The notes beneath the pieces were generated by a model that saw only the letters and a list, made by a program, of their open reading frames with translations, was not told where the DNA came from and made no database searches. Positions 8,084 to 16,840 of a stretch of 64,000 nt of DNA are shown here, one piece after another. Numbering within the stretch: position 1 is the first letter of the stretch; each line of letters opens with the position of its first letter. A program made the position numbers and the translations under genes. The DNA comes from Geodermatophilus sabuli (GTDB lineage: Bacteria > Actinomycetota > Actinomycetes > Mycobacteriales > Geodermatophilaceae), in NCBI RefSeq assembly GCF_010686765.1, contig NZ_JAAGWF010000005.1, forward strand, positions 1-64,000, in the 5' to 3' direction.

Positions 8084-8467
8084 ATGGCAGGCCAGGAGGG
8101 ACCGGGCGGGTTCGCGGAACGGCTCGGTGCCGAGGTCGCCGGCGCCGACGACGGCGGCGCGCGGATCGAGTTCACCGTCACTGAGGAGCACCTCAACCCC
8201 GCCGGCACGCTGCACGGCGGCGTCCTGGCTACGCTGGTGGACACCGCCATGGGCCAGGCGGTCCGCAGCACGACCGACGAGGGCGAGGTCCCGGCGACCA
8301 GCCAGCTGACCGTCACGTACCTGCGGCCCGGCCGGCCCGGGCGGTTGGTCGTCACGGCACGGGTCCGCACCCGGGGTGAGCACCTGACCGTCTGCGAGGC
8401 GGAGGTGGAACAGGACGGGCGGGCGCTCGCCCACGCCCTCGCCACCTTCGCCCTGCTGCACCACTGA
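8084..8467 (+). CDS. PaaI family hotdog thioesterase
   Basis: 127 residues. A single hotdog domain with the PaaI/YdiI signature LNPAGTLHGGVLATLVDTAMG (first 20 residues of the motif around positions 45-65), then SQLTVTYLRPGRPG and a C-terminal CEAEVEQDGRALAHALATF strand-helix unit. The Asp in LVDTAMG and the HGG turn correspond to the catalytic region. Members hydrolyse aromatic or acyl-CoA thioesters, often clearing dead-end CoA adducts in aromatic degradation. The gene stands alone between the binding protein (divergent) and a small zinc-ribbon gene. Probably leaderless (see 8072). Substrate not inferable. Confidence 0.87.
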   Translation: MAGQEGPGGFAERLGAEVAGADDGGARIEFTVTEEHLNPAGTLHGGVLATLVDTAMGQAVRSTTDEGEVPATSQLTVTYLRPGRPGRLVVTARVRTRGEHLTVCEAEVEQDGRALAHALATFALLHH

Positions 8468-8522
8468 CCGCCGATCCCGCGCTCGTCGGCGCGGTCGCCG
8501 GGGTGGGGCTGGCGCCGGGAAC

Positions 8523-8528
8523 TACCGT
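8523..8528 (+). promoter_or_regulatory. -10-like element of a leaderless promoter (small Cys-rich gene)
   Basis: TACCGT lies exactly 6 nt before the GTG at 8535. The same hexamer is found 8 nt before the start of the large LuxR-type regulator on the other strand (12068-12073). Confidence 0.45.
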
Positions 8529-8534
8529 CTGGGG

Positions 8535-8795
8535 GTGACACCCACCGGGAGGCACCCCGTCGACAGACCACGCGGACTCTGCACCGAAGCCCATCTGGGC
8601 TGCCCCTGCCGGGGCGACCAGACCATCCACGAGGAGCGCTCGCAGGAGATCGCCGACGCCCGGGCCCAGGCCGGCGAACCCGTCGAGTGCCCCGAGTGCG
8701 GCGCCTCGACGACGGCACTGAGCATCGTCAGCTGGGGCAACTGCCGCGCCTGCCGCACCGCCCACTCGCGCGAGACGCACCCGCTGCGCTGGTGA
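8535..8795 (+). CDS. Small zinc-ribbon-like hypothetical protein
   Basis: 86 residues from GTG 8535. Two Cys pairs, CPECG and CRAC about 20 residues apart, form a probable rubredoxin-like zinc knuckle in the C-terminal half; a further pair, CPC, lies near residue 25 (HLGCPCRGD). No signal or membrane segment. I do not recognise a named family; the protein could bind zinc and contact nucleic acid or another protein. It is isolated between the thioesterase and the DUF4242 gene. Confidence 0.6.
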   Translation: MTPTGRHPVDRPRGLCTEAHLGCPCRGDQTIHEERSQEIADARAQAGEPVECPECGASTTALSIVSWGNCRACRTAHSRETHPLRW

Positions 8796-8875
8796 GCCCG
8801 CGGGCCGGCCCCGCGGTGAGCGGGCCGGCCCGGCGGGAGGGGCCCTGGTCCCTGGTACCGGCAGCGCGCCGCCGG

Positions 8876-8881
8876 TACGGT
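8876..8881 (+). promoter_or_regulatory. Possible -10 element ahead of the DUF4242 gene
   Basis: TACGGT about 37 nt before ATG 8919, with GGAGGAGG as a strong ribosome binding site in the leader. A conventional leadered counterpart to the leaderless genes nearby. Confidence 0.3.
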
Positions 8882-8918
8882 CGACCCGGCCGCCCGGTTC
8901 CTCGGAGGAGGATGCCCC

Positions 8919-9188
8919 ATGCCCGTCTTCATGGTGGAGCGCCGGTACGCCGACGTCCTCGAACTCAGCGCCGACGTGGCCGACGGGGTCAACCAGATCA
9001 ACGACGACGAGGGCGTCCGCTGGCTGTACTCCTTCCTCTCCGCCGACAAGCGCAAGACCTACTGCCTCTACGAGGCACCGTCGAGCGACGCCATCCGCCG
9101 TGCCGCCCAGCGGGCCGGGCTGCCCGCCGACGTGGTCGTCGAGCTCTCCTCGACCGTGCAGCCCGACGGTTCACTGGCCCCGGTCTGA
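8919..9188 (+). CDS. DUF4242 (SCO4226-type, nickel-binding family) protein
   Basis: 89 residues, ATG start with RBS GGAGGAGG. It begins [13 protein letters not shown] and has the family's [20 protein letters not shown] core followed by an [19 protein letters not shown] helix-strand unit, giving a small ferredoxin-like fold. The Streptomyces homologue SCO4226 is described as nickel-binding; the physiological role of the family is not settled. The last 18 bp overlap the end of the convergent LuxR-type regulator gene. Confidence 0.8.
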   Translation: MPVFMVERRYADVLELSADVADGVNQINDDEGVRWLYSFLSADKRKTYCLYEAPSSDAIRRAAQRAGLPADVVVELSSTVQPDGSLAPV

Positions 9189-12059
9189 CCCCTCGAGCAG
9201 CCCGTGCGCGGCCGCGTACATCGCGGCCTGAGTCCGGTTCCCGGCGCCGGTCTTGGCCAGGATGGCGCGCACGTGGTTGGCGACGGTGTTCTCGCTGATC
9301 ACCAGGCGGGCGGAGATCTCCCGGTTGAGCAGGCCGGCGCCGACCAGGCGGAGCACCTCCTCCTCCCGCGCGGTCAGCCCGGCCGGCCGGGGCGTGCGCC
9401 GGCTGGGGACGGCCATCGGTGCGGCCGCGGGCCCGAGCGCCGCGAGGACCCGCCGCAACCCGAGGCCCTGGGCCAGGTCGCGGGCCTCCTCGACCAGCTC
9501 CCCCGCCCGGCGCGGCGCCGCGCCGACGCGACGCAGGTGCGCGGCGAGGGCGACCAGGCTCTGCGCCCGGTGCACCGACGCGTCCATCCGGGTGTCCATC
9601 TCCAGGGCCGCCGCCAGCTGCTCCTCCGCCGCGGGCCGGCCGAGCCGCGAGTCCAGGGCACCGAGGTACCGGTCGGCACTGCCGAAGACGGCGACGAACT
9701 GGCCGGCCACCAGGTTGACCCCGGCGTACTCGGCCAGCCGCGGCCGCAGCGCCTGGAGCGCGGCGTCGTCGTGCAGGTGCAGGGCGCCCTCGACGAGGAA
9801 GGCGAGCACGCAGGGCCACTGCGCGGAGTCCGCGTACCGGTCCAGCCGCCCCTCGAGCAGCCACCTCAGCACCCGGCCGGCGGGGACGTCGAGCCCCAGC
9901 TCGGTGTAGAGCGCGAGCAGCCCGGGCGCCCAGTGCGCCTCGGGCGACTCCTGCCCGCTCACCAGTGACCGCACCGCCGCGACCGCGCCGGTCTCGCGCC
10001 GCACCATGAAGGTCTGTACCGCCGAGGACCCCTCGGTGTCGTCGGTACCGAAGGACTCGCCCAGCTCCAGCAGCGCCGCGCAGGTCGCCCCCGCGCCGGC
10101 GAGGTCGCCCGCGGCGAACTGACGGCCGTACCGGATGCACCCGGCGACGTACTCGAAGTACGGCTCACCGGTGGCGCTGGCCATGTACAGCTCGTCCTCG
10201 TAGGCGTCGGCGACTCCTTGCGGCTCGCCCCGCTGGTAGGAGATCGCGGCCCGCCAGAACGCCGCCGGACCGAGGTGCCCGAGGTCGCCGGTGCGGCGCG
10301 CGAGCTGGGAGAGCTCGGTGGCCCGGGCCAGCTTGGCGGAGGCGTCGGTGGGGCGCAGCCCGTTCCACAGGCTGGCCTGCAGGGTCGCGGCCAGCAGTCC
10401 GTCGTCCCCCAGCGCCCGGGCCATCTCGAGCGACCGGCGGCCCAGGACGCCGGCCTGCTCGGTCGCCCCGGTGAACGCCAGCGCCCGGCCGAGGCCGGCC
10501 AGGCCACGCACGTAGAGCGGGTCCGCCGGGTCGGCCGGCACCTCCCGCAGCGCCCCGGTGAGCAGCTCGACCGCGCGCCCACCGGGCAACCCGGGACGCC
10601 AGGACGCCGCCTCGAACCCGATCGCCGCCTCCAGGCGGATGCGGCCGTGGGAGCCGCCGGCCACCGTGTCGAACAGCGTCCGCGCGCGGGTGGCGTCCCC
10701 GGCGAGCAGGGTGGCGCCGGCCGCGGCCAGCAGCAGCTCCGCGCGGCGGGGCGCGTCGTCGCCGCAGAGCGCGGCGGCCTGCTCGAACCACCGGGCGGCG
10801 TCCTCGTGCGCGAGGTCCCGCGAGGCCGCCCGGGCGGCCTCGGTGAGGTGGTGGACGGCCTGGTCGGCGTGGCCGAGGACCGCGCCCTGGGCGTAGTGGT
10901 GGGCCAGCCGCTGGGTGCGCCGGTCCGAGGGCACCCCCGAGGCCTCCAGGACGGCGGCGACCCGCAGGTGCTCGCGGGCCCGGCGGGTCGCCGGCATCAG
11001 GTCGAGCACGGCCTGGCGCGCGAGACTGTGCGGGAACCGGAAGGCCGGTCCGCCGGACTCCAGGAGGCCGAACTCCACCGCGGTGTCGAGCGCGGCCAGC
11101 GTCGTGTCCGGGCCCCAGGCGGAGACGGCGAGCACCGTCGTGAGGTCCGCCTCCTCCCCCACGACCGCCGTCAGCTCGAGGGTCTGCCGCTCGGGATCGG
11201 TCAGCCGCGTCAGCCGGGCGGCGACCATGTCCCGCACCGACAGGGGCGTGGTCGACACGGTGTCCGGCGCGTTCCCGCGCCCCGCCGCCTCCCGCACCAG
11301 CTCCCGGAGGAGGAACGGGTTGCCTCCGGTCCGGTCGCGCAGCAGCGCCGCGGTGACCCGGGCCCGGTGCGGGGACAGCCGTGCCTCCGCCGCCAGGTAC
11401 TCGGCGATCTCCTCGGTCGCCAGGCCGGCCAGGTCCACCCGCCGGACACCGTCGAGCCGGTAGAGCTGCGCGATCGTCCCGGTCAGGGCCGGCGACCGCT
11501 CGGGCGCCGTCGTCCGGTGGGTGGCGAGGACCAGCACCGGGCACTCCGCCGTCCGCTCGACCAGGTGGGCGAGCAGCTGCAGCCCCGCGGGACCCGCCCA
11601 GTGCACGTCCTCCAGCGCGAGCACGACCGGTCCGGACGCCGCCAGCTCCCGGACCGCGTCGACGGCGGCGTCGTAGAGCTCGCGGCGGGTGTCGGGGCCC
11701 GGTGTGTCGGCGGCGCCCCGGCCGGCCAGCCGGGACAGCGGCCCGGCCGGGTCCGCGGCACCGGCGAGCAGCGCCTCGACCGGCTCGACGAACGGCTGGT
11801 AGGGCGGGCCGAACTCGGCCGCGCAGGTGCCGAGCAGGACCGTCGCCCCGCGGGCGTGCAGCACGCCGCAGAACTCGGCGAGCAGCCGCGACTTGCCGGC
11901 GCCCGGCTCACCGCCGAGGAACGCGACCTGGCGGGCCCCGGCGGTGACCGCCGTCCACAGCTGCTCGAGGGCGGCCAGCTCCGCGCGGCGGCCGACGAAC
12001 AGCGGGCGCGCGGATCCCGTCCAGCGCGCCGGGAGGGACGGCGCCGTCCGGCCGGACAC
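9171..12059 (-). CDS. Large ATP-binding LuxR family transcriptional regulator (LAL type)
   Basis: 962 residues from GTG 12059. N-terminal AAA/STAND ATPase: [11 protein letters not shown] entry, Walker [13 protein letters not shown] (about residues 48-60) and a Walker B-like [13 protein letters not shown] long helical TPR-like middle is followed by a C-terminal LuxR helix-turn-helix ([15 protein letters not shown] to [14 protein letters not shown], last ~65 residues). An upstream in-frame GTG at 12140 would add 27 residues, but it falls inside an inverted repeat, while a TACCGT hexamer sits 8 nt before 12059, so I prefer 12059. Such regulators bind ATP and a ligand to activate nearby genes; the divergent FAD oxidoreductase/cupin pair is the obvious target. 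Confidence 0.88.
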   Translation of the reverse strand: MSGRTAPSLPARWTGSARPLFVGRRAELAALEQLWTAVTAGARQVAFLGGEPGAGKSRLLAEFCGVLHARGATVLLGTCAAEFGPPYQPFVEPVEALLAGAADPAGPLSRLAGRGAADTPGPDTRRELYDAAVDAVRELAASGPVVLALEDVHWAGPAGLQLLAHLVERTAECPVLVLATHRTTAPERSPALTGTIAQLYRLDGVRRVDLAGLATEEIAEYLAAEARLSPHRARVTAALLRDRTGGNPFLLRELVREAAGRGNAPDTVSTTPLSVRDMVAARLTRLTDPERQTLELTAVVGEEADLTTVLAVSAWGPDTTLAALDTAVEFGLLESGGPAFRFPHSLARQAVLDLMPATRRAREHLRVAAVLEASGVPSDRRTQRLAHHYAQGAVLGHADQAVHHLTEAARAASRDLAHEDAARWFEQAAALCGDDAPRRAELLLAAAGATLLAGDATRARTLFDTVAGGSHGRIRLEAAIGFEAASWRPGLPGGRAVELLTGALREVPADPADPLYVRGLAGLGRALAFTGATEQAGVLGRRSLEMARALGDDGLLAATLQASLWNGLRPTDASAKLARATELSQLARRTGDLGHLGPAAFWRAAISYQRGEPQGVADAYEDELYMASATGEPYFEYVAGCIRYGRQFAAGDLAGAGATCAALLELGESFGTDDTEGSSAVQTFMVRRETGAVAAVRSLVSGQESPEAHWAPGLLALYTELGLDVPAGRVLRWLLEGRLDRYADSAQWPCVLAFLVEGALHLHDDAALQALRPRLAEYAGVNLVAGQFVAVFGSADRYLGALDSRLGRPAAEEQLAAALEMDTRMDASVHRAQSLVALAAHLRRVGAAPRRAGELVEEARDLAQGLGLRRVLAALGPAAAPMAVPSRRTPRPAGLTAREEEVLRLVGAGLLNREISARLVISENTVANHVRAILAKTGAGNRTQAAMYAAAHGLLEGSDRGQ

Positions 12060-12067
12060 GCTCCCGG

Positions 12068-12073
12068 ACGGTA
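12068..12073 (-). promoter_or_regulatory. -10-like element for the LuxR-type regulator
   Basis: On the minus strand TACCGT ends 8 nt before GTG 12059, consistent with a leaderless or nearly leaderless transcript and with the shorter start chosen for the regulator. Confidence 0.4.
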
Positions 12074-12100
12074 GCCCTGCCCGCGCGCGGCTGTCGATGG

Positions 12101-12146
12101 CCAGAAGTGACCACCCCCGCCGTCGCCGAGATCCGCGCACTTCTGG
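12101..12146. repeat. Inverted repeat between regulator and FAD oxidoreductase
   Basis: Arms CCAGAAGTG (12101-12109) and CACTTCTGG (12138-12146) flank a 28-nt spacer. It sits in the divergent intergenic region. It could be the regulator's operator or a dispersed palindromic element; the spacing is long for a simple operator. Confidence 0.45.
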
Positions 12147-12172
12147 TCATGTGCCACGCCCGGCGCCGTCCC

Positions 12173-12178
12173 TAGCGT
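12173..12178 (+). promoter_or_regulatory. CTAGCGT-type -10 element ahead of the FAD oxidoreductase
   Basis: TAGCGT preceded by C, 38 nt before GTG 12217. The same heptamer recurs upstream of five other transcripts in this window. Confidence 0.45.
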
Positions 12179-12216
12179 CGTCGGTCATCGAGCACTGGGA
12201 ACCCCGAGGAGGGACC

Positions 12217-13587
12217 GTGACCACACAGCTGCCGGGAACACTGGCCGACCGGATCAGGGGCCAGGTGATCCGCCCGGGGGACGACGACTACGAGCAGGCC
12301 CGCAGGGTCTACAACGGCATGATCGACGCGCATCCCGACCTGGTCGTGCGCTGCACCGGACCCGACGACGTGGCCGCCGTGCTGCGGTACGCGGCGGAGA
12401 ACGGCCGGGACCTCGCCGTGCGGGGCGGCGGGCACAGCGTGCCCGGCTTCGGCACGGGCGACGGCGCCGTCGTCGCGGACCTGTCGCTGATGCAGGCGGT
12501 CGACGTCGACCCGGCGTCCCGCACCGCCACCGCCGGCGGCGGCACCACCTGGGGCCGGTTCAACGACGCGACCGGCGCCTCCGGGTTGGCCACGACGGGC
12601 GGCATCATCTCGACCACCGGGATCGGCGGGCTGACCCTCGGCGGCGGGATCGGCTACCTGTGCCGCGGCTACGGCCTCTCCTGCGACAACCTGCTGGCCG
12701 CGGAGGTCGTGACCGCCGACGGCACGGTGGTCACCGCCGACGAGAACGACAACAGCGACCTGTTCTGGGCACTGCGCGGCGGTGGCGGCAACTTCGGCGT
12801 GGTCACCCGGTTCACCTACCGGCTGCACCCGGTGGAGACCATCTACGGCGGACCGATGTTCTTCGAGCTCTCCGACGCCACCGCGGTGTTCCAGATGTTC
12901 CGCGAGCTGGTCCGGGAGGCCCCGCGCGAGTTCGGCGGGTTCCCCGCATTCCAGATGGCCCCACCGCTGCCCTTCGTCCCCGAGGACCGGGTCGGCGACA
13001 CGTTCGTGCTCGTGGTGCCCTGCTGGACCGGGTCGCAGGCGGAGGGTGAGCGGCTGGTCGACCGGATCCGCCAGGTGGCACCGGTGGTGGCCGAGCACGT
13101 CGGCCCGATGCCCTACGCGGCGCTCAACAGCGCCTTCGACCCGCTGCTCCCGCCGGGGCTGCAGAACTACTGGAAGGCCGCCTACGCCACCGAGCTGACC
13201 GACGAGGCGATCGCCGCGCACGTCGAGCACGGGTCCCGCGTCCCGAACACGCAGTCGACGATGCACCTGTACCCGATCAACGGCGCGGTGCACGACGTGG
13301 CACCGGACGCGACGGCCTTCGGGCACCGGGACGCCACCTGGGCGGCCAACATCGCCGGGTTCTGGCCCGACCCGGCCGACAACGAGGCGAACACCCAGTG
13401 GGTGCGCGACTACTACGCGGCGATCACCCCGCACTCGGCGGCCGGCGGCTACACCAACTTCGCCTCCGGGGACGACGGCCACAAGGCGCCGGAGAACTAC
13501 GGCGCGAACTACGAGCGGTTGCGCGCGGTCAAGCGCACCTACGACCCCGGCAACCTGTTCCACCTCAACCAGAACATCCGGCCATGA
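12217..13587 (+). CDS. FAD-binding (BBE-type) oxidoreductase
   Basis: 456 residues from GTG 12217, chosen for the GAGGAGGG ribosome binding site; the open frame extends upstream without coding signs. The PCMH FAD domain (about residues 40-210) shows [16 protein letters not shown], whose His is the usual 8-alpha-histidyl FAD anchor, and [20 protein letters not shown]. The berberine-bridge C-terminus [18 protein letters not shown] is clear. The group oxidises alcohols, sugars or alkaloid-like substrates with O2. It is divergent from the LuxR-type ATPase regulator and overlaps the next gene by 4 bp (ATGA). No signal peptide, so it acts in the cytoplasm. Confidence 0.9.
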   Translation: MTTQLPGTLADRIRGQVIRPGDDDYEQARRVYNGMIDAHPDLVVRCTGPDDVAAVLRYAAENGRDLAVRGGGHSVPGFGTGDGAVVADLSLMQAVDVDPASRTATAGGGTTWGRFNDATGASGLATTGGIISTTGIGGLTLGGGIGYLCRGYGLSCDNLLAAEVVTADGTVVTADENDNSDLFWALRGGGGNFGVVTRFTYRLHPVETIYGGPMFFELSDATAVFQMFRELVREAPREFGGFPAFQMAPPLPFVPEDRVGDTFVLVVPCWTGSQAEGERLVDRIRQVAPVVAEHVGPMPYAALNSAFDPLLPPGLQNYWKAAYATELTDEAIAAHVEHGSRVPNTQSTMHLYPINGAVHDVAPDATAFGHRDATWAANIAGFWPDPADNEANTQWVRDYYAAITPHSAAGGYTNFASGDDGHKAPENYGANYERLRAVKRTYDPGNLFHLNQNIRP

Positions 13588-13970
13588 GCGCCTCGGAGGC
13601 GTCGACGCGCACGATGCAGGCCATCGACCGGACCGACCTGCCCGTCGCGGTCGAGGGGAACGGCGTGGAGTTCCGGACCGCCCGGGTCGGGGACATGAGC
13701 ATCGGCTGGATGCGGCTGCCCGCCGGGGCGGACCTCCGCCCGGCGGTGGCCGGCCTCCCGGGCGACCTGTGCCCGTGCCCCCACTGGGGTTACCTGATCA
13801 GCGGAGAACTGGTCATGCACGGCGCGGACGGCGCGTCGACCTACGAGGCGGGTCAGGCCTTCTACTGGGGGCCGGGCCACGCGCCCGAGGCGCTGACCGA
13901 CTGCGAGTACGTGGACTTCTCGCCGTCGGAGGAGCTGGAGGCGGTGGTCCGGCACATCCGCGGCGGCTGA
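13584..13970 (+). CDS. Small cupin-like protein coupled to the FAD oxidoreductase
   Basis: 128 residues, ATG start overlapping the preceding stop (ATGA), hence translational coupling. The core [34 protein letters not shown] and [10 protein letters not shown] has the double-stranded beta-helix rhythm of a cupin, with His in CPHWGY and GHAPE as possible metal ligands. It likely works with, or on the product of, the FAD enzyme; members often accompany oxidoreductases, but no reaction can be assigned. Confidence 0.72.
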   Translation: MSASEASTRTMQAIDRTDLPVAVEGNGVEFRTARVGDMSIGWMRLPAGADLRPAVAGLPGDLCPCPHWGYLISGELVMHGADGASTYEAGQAFYWGPGHAPEALTDCEYVDFSPSEELEAVVRHIRGG

Positions 13971-13988
13971 CCGGCGTCCGCGGGGAAT

Positions 13989-14026
13989 GTGGCCATGTGG
14001 CGGCGTGTTCGCCGTCACATGGCCAC
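13989..14026. repeat. Near-perfect palindrome overlapping the DUF427 start codon
   Basis: Arms of 17 bp, GTGGCCATGTGGCGGCG (13989-14005) and CGCCGTCACATGGCCAC (14010-14026), pair with one mismatch around a TGTT loop. The ATG of the next gene (14019) lies inside the right arm, and no Shine-Dalgarno sequence precedes it. The hairpin would occlude the start in RNA, or serve as a DNA operator or a dispersed repeat. Confidence 0.75.
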
Positions 14027-14300
14027 TGCGAGCTGGAACGGCACCGTCATCGCCGAGTCCGACGACATCGTCACCGTCGAGGGGAACGCCTACTTCCCCC
14101 GCCAGGCGGTGCGCGACGACGTCCTGCGCCCCTCGGACACCACCTCGGTGTGCCCGTGGAAGGGGACGGCGTCCTACTACACCCTCGAGGTGGACGGGGC
14201 GACCAACCCCGACGCCGTCTGGTACTACCCGGCACCCAAGGACGCGGCCCGGGAGATCACCGGGCGCGTGGCGTTCTGGAAGGGCGTCGAGGTCCGCTGA
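14019..14300 (+). CDS. DUF427 domain protein
   Basis: 93 residues. The start at 14019 gives the family's canonical N-terminus (MATASWNGTVIAESDDIV), followed by VEGNAYFPRQAVRDDVL, CPWKGTASYYTL and VWYYPAPKDAAREITGRVAFWKG. DUF427 proteins are small beta-rich cytoplasmic proteins, widespread in actinobacteria, without a firm function. The ATG is embedded in a 38-nt palindrome. The gene ends 4 bp from the convergent 14305 gene. Confidence 0.85.
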   Translation: MATASWNGTVIAESDDIVTVEGNAYFPRQAVRDDVLRPSDTTSVCPWKGTASYYTLEVDGATNPDAVWYYPAPKDAAREITGRVAFWKGVEVR

Positions 14301-14304
14301 CGGC

Positions 14305-14730
14305 TCAGCGGCCGGGCTGCGCGCCGGCCAGCTCGCGGGCGGCCGCGGCGGCATCCGCGTCGAGAACGCGGGCCCGCTCCTGACGCTCGATGAGCCGGTG
14401 GAACAGCGCCCACGCCTCCTCCGGTGAGACGTCGAGGGCGGCGGCGATCTGCGGCCACGACGCCCCGCCGCGCAGGGCGGCACGGAAGCCCACCAGCTGG
14501 CTGTCGTGGGCCTTGCGGGCGACGACCTCGCCCAGGGCCAGCAGCTCCAGGGACTCGGCGACGTCGAGCGAGGTGGCCGCCTCCTTGAAGGAGCTCCAGT
14601 CGTCGACGTCGACCTCGGCGGCGGTGTTCAGGGTGGTGGCCCCGCTGTCCCGGCGGCTCAGGAAGTCCAGCCGGGTGACGGCCGTCGGCAGGGTGAACTC
14701 CTGCTCCAGGGCCTCGGGTGTGATGCTCAT
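14305..14730 (-). CDS. Hypothetical protein with C-terminal helix-turn-helix-like segment
   Basis: 141 residues, ATG start. The C-terminal part GASWPQIAAALDVSPEEAWA is a good helix-turn-helix candidate (about residues 90-110), followed by HRLIERQERARVL. The N-terminal half is acidic and helical. No named family recognised. It may be a small DNA-binding regulator; a target is not obvious. Related actinobacterial proteins are often annotated only as hypothetical. Confidence 0.6.
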   Translation of the reverse strand: MSITPEALEQEFTLPTAVTRLDFLSRRDSGATTLNTAAEVDVDDWSSFKEAATSLDVAESLELLALGEVVARKAHDSQLVGFRAALRGGASWPQIAAALDVSPEEAWALFHRLIERQERARVLDADAAAAARELAGAQPGR

Positions 14731-14802
14731 GCGTCAGTGCATCCCCTCCCTGGTCGGCGGGTCAAACGGTCGTGTCGCGCAGATCTCAACCCGATGACGA
14801 CG

Positions 14803-14835
14803 GAGGGCCCGCACCCCTGGGGGGTGCGGGCCCTC
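14803..14835 (-). terminator. Perfect hairpin terminator after the ferritin-like gene
   Basis: 15-bp perfect arms GAGGGCCCGCACCCC (14803-14817) and GGGGTGCGGGCCCTC (14821-14835), 3-nt loop, 66 bp past the stop of the minus-strand ferritin-like gene. No U-tract. Confidence 0.7.
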
Positions 14836-14900
14836 GCAGTCAGGCCCCGTCCCGAGGCTCACCCCGAGCGTGCGAGGGGTGAGGAGGGCAGGGTCCTCTG

Positions 14901-15872
14901 TCAGGCGTCGACGCCCACGGCCTCCTTGGCCAGGTCGGCCAGGCGGGTCTGGGTGGCACTGACGATGCCCGACCGGTTCTTGTGGGTCTCCTCGTACCGG
15001 ATGACCACGCGCAGGTCGTGCGGCGAGGTGAGGCCCTTGACGGCCTTGACCGCGTCCTGGGTGGACAGCGAGTCGTAGCCCTTGATCGGCAGCTCGTCGG
15101 CGTTCACGTCGCCCAGCTCCTCGCGGGCGGCCTTGGCCGTCTTCGCGGCCTCCTTGTTGCCCTCGCGGCGGGCGATCCGCTCGGCCCGCCGGAGCGCGGC
15201 GCTGCGGCCGACGACGAGGGTCTCGCGGACGGCGTCGCTGAACGAGGTGGCCTTGTCGGCGACCTCACCGAGCTTCTGGCCGACCTCCTCGCGACGCTGC
15301 TGCGCCGAGTCGGCGACCTCGTTGACCCGGTTGGCCACGAAGCGGACCGGGGCGTTGGCCGCGCGCGCCGCGGTGCCGGCGACCCGCTGGAAGGCGGTCG
15401 GCTGCAGGGCCGCGGGGCCACCGAGGGCCTCCTCGGCCAGGACCACGGTCAGCCACTCGACCGTCGCCGAGTGGGCGGTGATCAGACGCTCGGCCAGCTG
15501 CTTGACCCGGGGCAGCTCGGCGGTCTCGGCCAGGACCTTGACGTAGGTCGCGCGGTCGAGCAGCTGGTGCTCGAGCTGCAGGTCCTGCAGCAGGGCCTCC
15601 TCGAGCGGCTCGGCCTGCTCGAAGGTGGCCTTGAGGACGGCGGAGAGCCGGCCCAGCGCGGGCGTCACGACGTCCGGCACGCCACCGATGGCGCGCAGCT
15701 GGTCGGTGATGGCCCGAGTCCGCTCGGCGGCGTGGTCGGCGTTCTGGGTGAGCTCCCGGCGCACGGCGTCGGTGCGGGCCTGGGAGACGCGGGTGCGTGC
15801 GACCTGCTCCTCGGTCTGCGTGAGCAGGACGAGGGCGCGCAGCTGATTGATGATCTTGCTGTTGTCGGCCAT
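14901..15872 (-). CDS. Ferritin-like-domain hypothetical protein
   Basis: 323 residues, ATG start. The first ~150 residues form long amphipathic helices (NQLRALVLLTQTEEQVARTR, EEALLQDLQLEHQLLDRATY) with Glu/His spacing resembling a four-helix ferritin-like bundle. The middle (RFVANRVNEVADSAQQRREE) is highly charged and coiled-coil-like. The C-terminal part ends with LPIKGYDSLSTQDAVKAVKG, a short motif also seen in actinobacterial lipid-droplet and membrane-associated proteins. No signal peptide. Function unknown; a stress or membrane-surface role is possible. Confidence 0.7.
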   Translation of the reverse strand: MADNSKIINQLRALVLLTQTEEQVARTRVSQARTDAVRRELTQNADHAAERTRAITDQLRAIGGVPDVVTPALGRLSAVLKATFEQAEPLEEALLQDLQLEHQLLDRATYVKVLAETAELPRVKQLAERLITAHSATVEWLTVVLAEEALGGPAALQPTAFQRVAGTAARAANAPVRFVANRVNEVADSAQQRREEVGQKLGEVADKATSFSDAVRETLVVGRSAALRRAERIARREGNKEAAKTAKAAREELGDVNADELPIKGYDSLSTQDAVKAVKGLTSPHDLRVVIRYEETHKNRSGIVSATQTRLADLAKEAVGVDA

Positions 15873-15982
15873 GGACTCAGCATGCCCGCTGCGGTCGCAT
15901 CGCTAACTCCTGCAAGCACATTGCTAGCAGTGAGGCTGATCACGACACCCCGACTCGTCCCACGACTCCGGCGCAGTCGGCC

Positions 15983-16738
15983 TCAGGCGGCCGGCGGGCG
16001 GTACTCCTCGGGCACCCCGAGCACCAGGCTCAGCGCCCGGAGCTCGGCCTCGAACATGGGCCCGGCGTCGTCGAGGGCGAACCGCAGATGGCCGAAGACC
16101 TCCATGCAGACCAGCCCGTAGAGCCGGATCCAGCAGGACAGGAACACGTGCACCACGCCCAGTGGCAGCGCGACCGGGAGCTTGGCGCACCAGTTCCGCA
16201 GCTGGACCTGCAGCGCCGGCTCGATGTCCTCCTCCGCCGGCACCGGGAAGTGCCGCTCGAGGTGGACCTGCGCGACCAAGGCGGCGAAGACGGCTCCGAA
16301 CCGCTGGCCGGCCAGCTGCACCGGGCGGTCACCGTCGCCGTGCACGTCGTCGGGCCGGAAGACCCCCTGGGCGGAGCTGCCGAACAGCAGCCCGAACTCG
16401 GCGCGGTGGGTGGTCGCCCACTGCCGGAACGCGCGGGCCACGGACAGCAGCTGGAAGCCCGGCGTGGCCGGGTCGGCGGCGTCGCGGACCGCCTCCAGCA
16501 CGTCGGTGAGCTCGTCGTAGAGGTCGGCGACGACGTTCTCGACCAGGTCCTCGCGACTGCTGAAGTAGCGGTACAGGCCCGGCGCGGTCATGCCCATCTC
16601 ACGGGCGACCGCGCGCAGGGCGAGTCCGTCGACGCCCTGGTCCACCAGCACCCGCCGGGCGGTCTGCTTGATCTCACGGACCGTGTCGGCGCGCGCGCGG
16701 TCACGCCGGCTCAGCGGCTCGTCGACCAGTTCCGTCAT
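15983..16738 (-). CDS. TetR family transcriptional repressor
   Basis: 251 residues from ATG 16738, which has a GGAG ribosome binding site; the open frame continues upstream without support. The N-terminal helix-turn-helix is typical (ARRVLVDQGVDGLALRAVAREMGMTAPGLYRYFSSREDL split across residues ~27-65). The C-terminal TetR_C-type ligand domain is alpha-helical. It is divergent from an MMPL exporter, with two 11-bp inverted arms and a 10-bp palindrome in between, so it very likely represses the exporter and itself. Confidence 0.9.
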   Translation of the reverse strand: MTELVDEPLSRRDRARADTVREIKQTARRVLVDQGVDGLALRAVAREMGMTAPGLYRYFSSREDLVENVVADLYDELTDVLEAVRDAADPATPGFQLLSVARAFRQWATTHRAEFGLLFGSSAQGVFRPDDVHGDGDRPVQLAGQRFGAVFAALVAQVHLERHFPVPAEEDIEPALQVQLRNWCAKLPVALPLGVVHVFLSCWIRLYGLVCMEVFGHLRFALDDAGPMFEAELRALSLVLGVPEEYRPPAA

Positions 16739-16765
16739 GGCTCCTCGGCAATCCCCTTGACAGCG

Positions 16766-16811
16766 GTGAACGGTGTAAGCAGAGTGACCGCCGTTAGCTA
16801 ACACCGTTCAC
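16766..16811. promoter_or_regulatory. Divergent operator region between TetR and MMPL genes
   Basis: Perfect 11-bp arms GTGAACGGTGT (16766-16776) and ACACCGTTCAC (16801-16811) flank a spacer that contains the 10-bp palindrome GTTAGCTAAC (16793-16802). A consensus -35 TTGACA lies at 16757-16762 on the plus strand. This is the expected place for TetR binding. Confidence 0.7.
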
Positions 16812-16819
16812 TGGAACCG

Positions 16820-16825
16820 ACGCTA
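16820..16825 (-). promoter_or_regulatory. CTAGCGT-type -10 element for the TetR gene
   Basis: Minus-strand TAGCGT preceded by C, 81 nt before ATG 16738; the operator arms lie between it and the gene, so repressor binding would block this promoter. Confidence 0.4.
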
Positions 16826-16840
16826 GCACCGGGAGACACC

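Noticed and set aside
10218-12074. 618-codon plus-strand open frame within the LuxR-type regulator
   Set aside because: Antisense shadow of a gene with full ATPase and LuxR motifs; no start context and no family.
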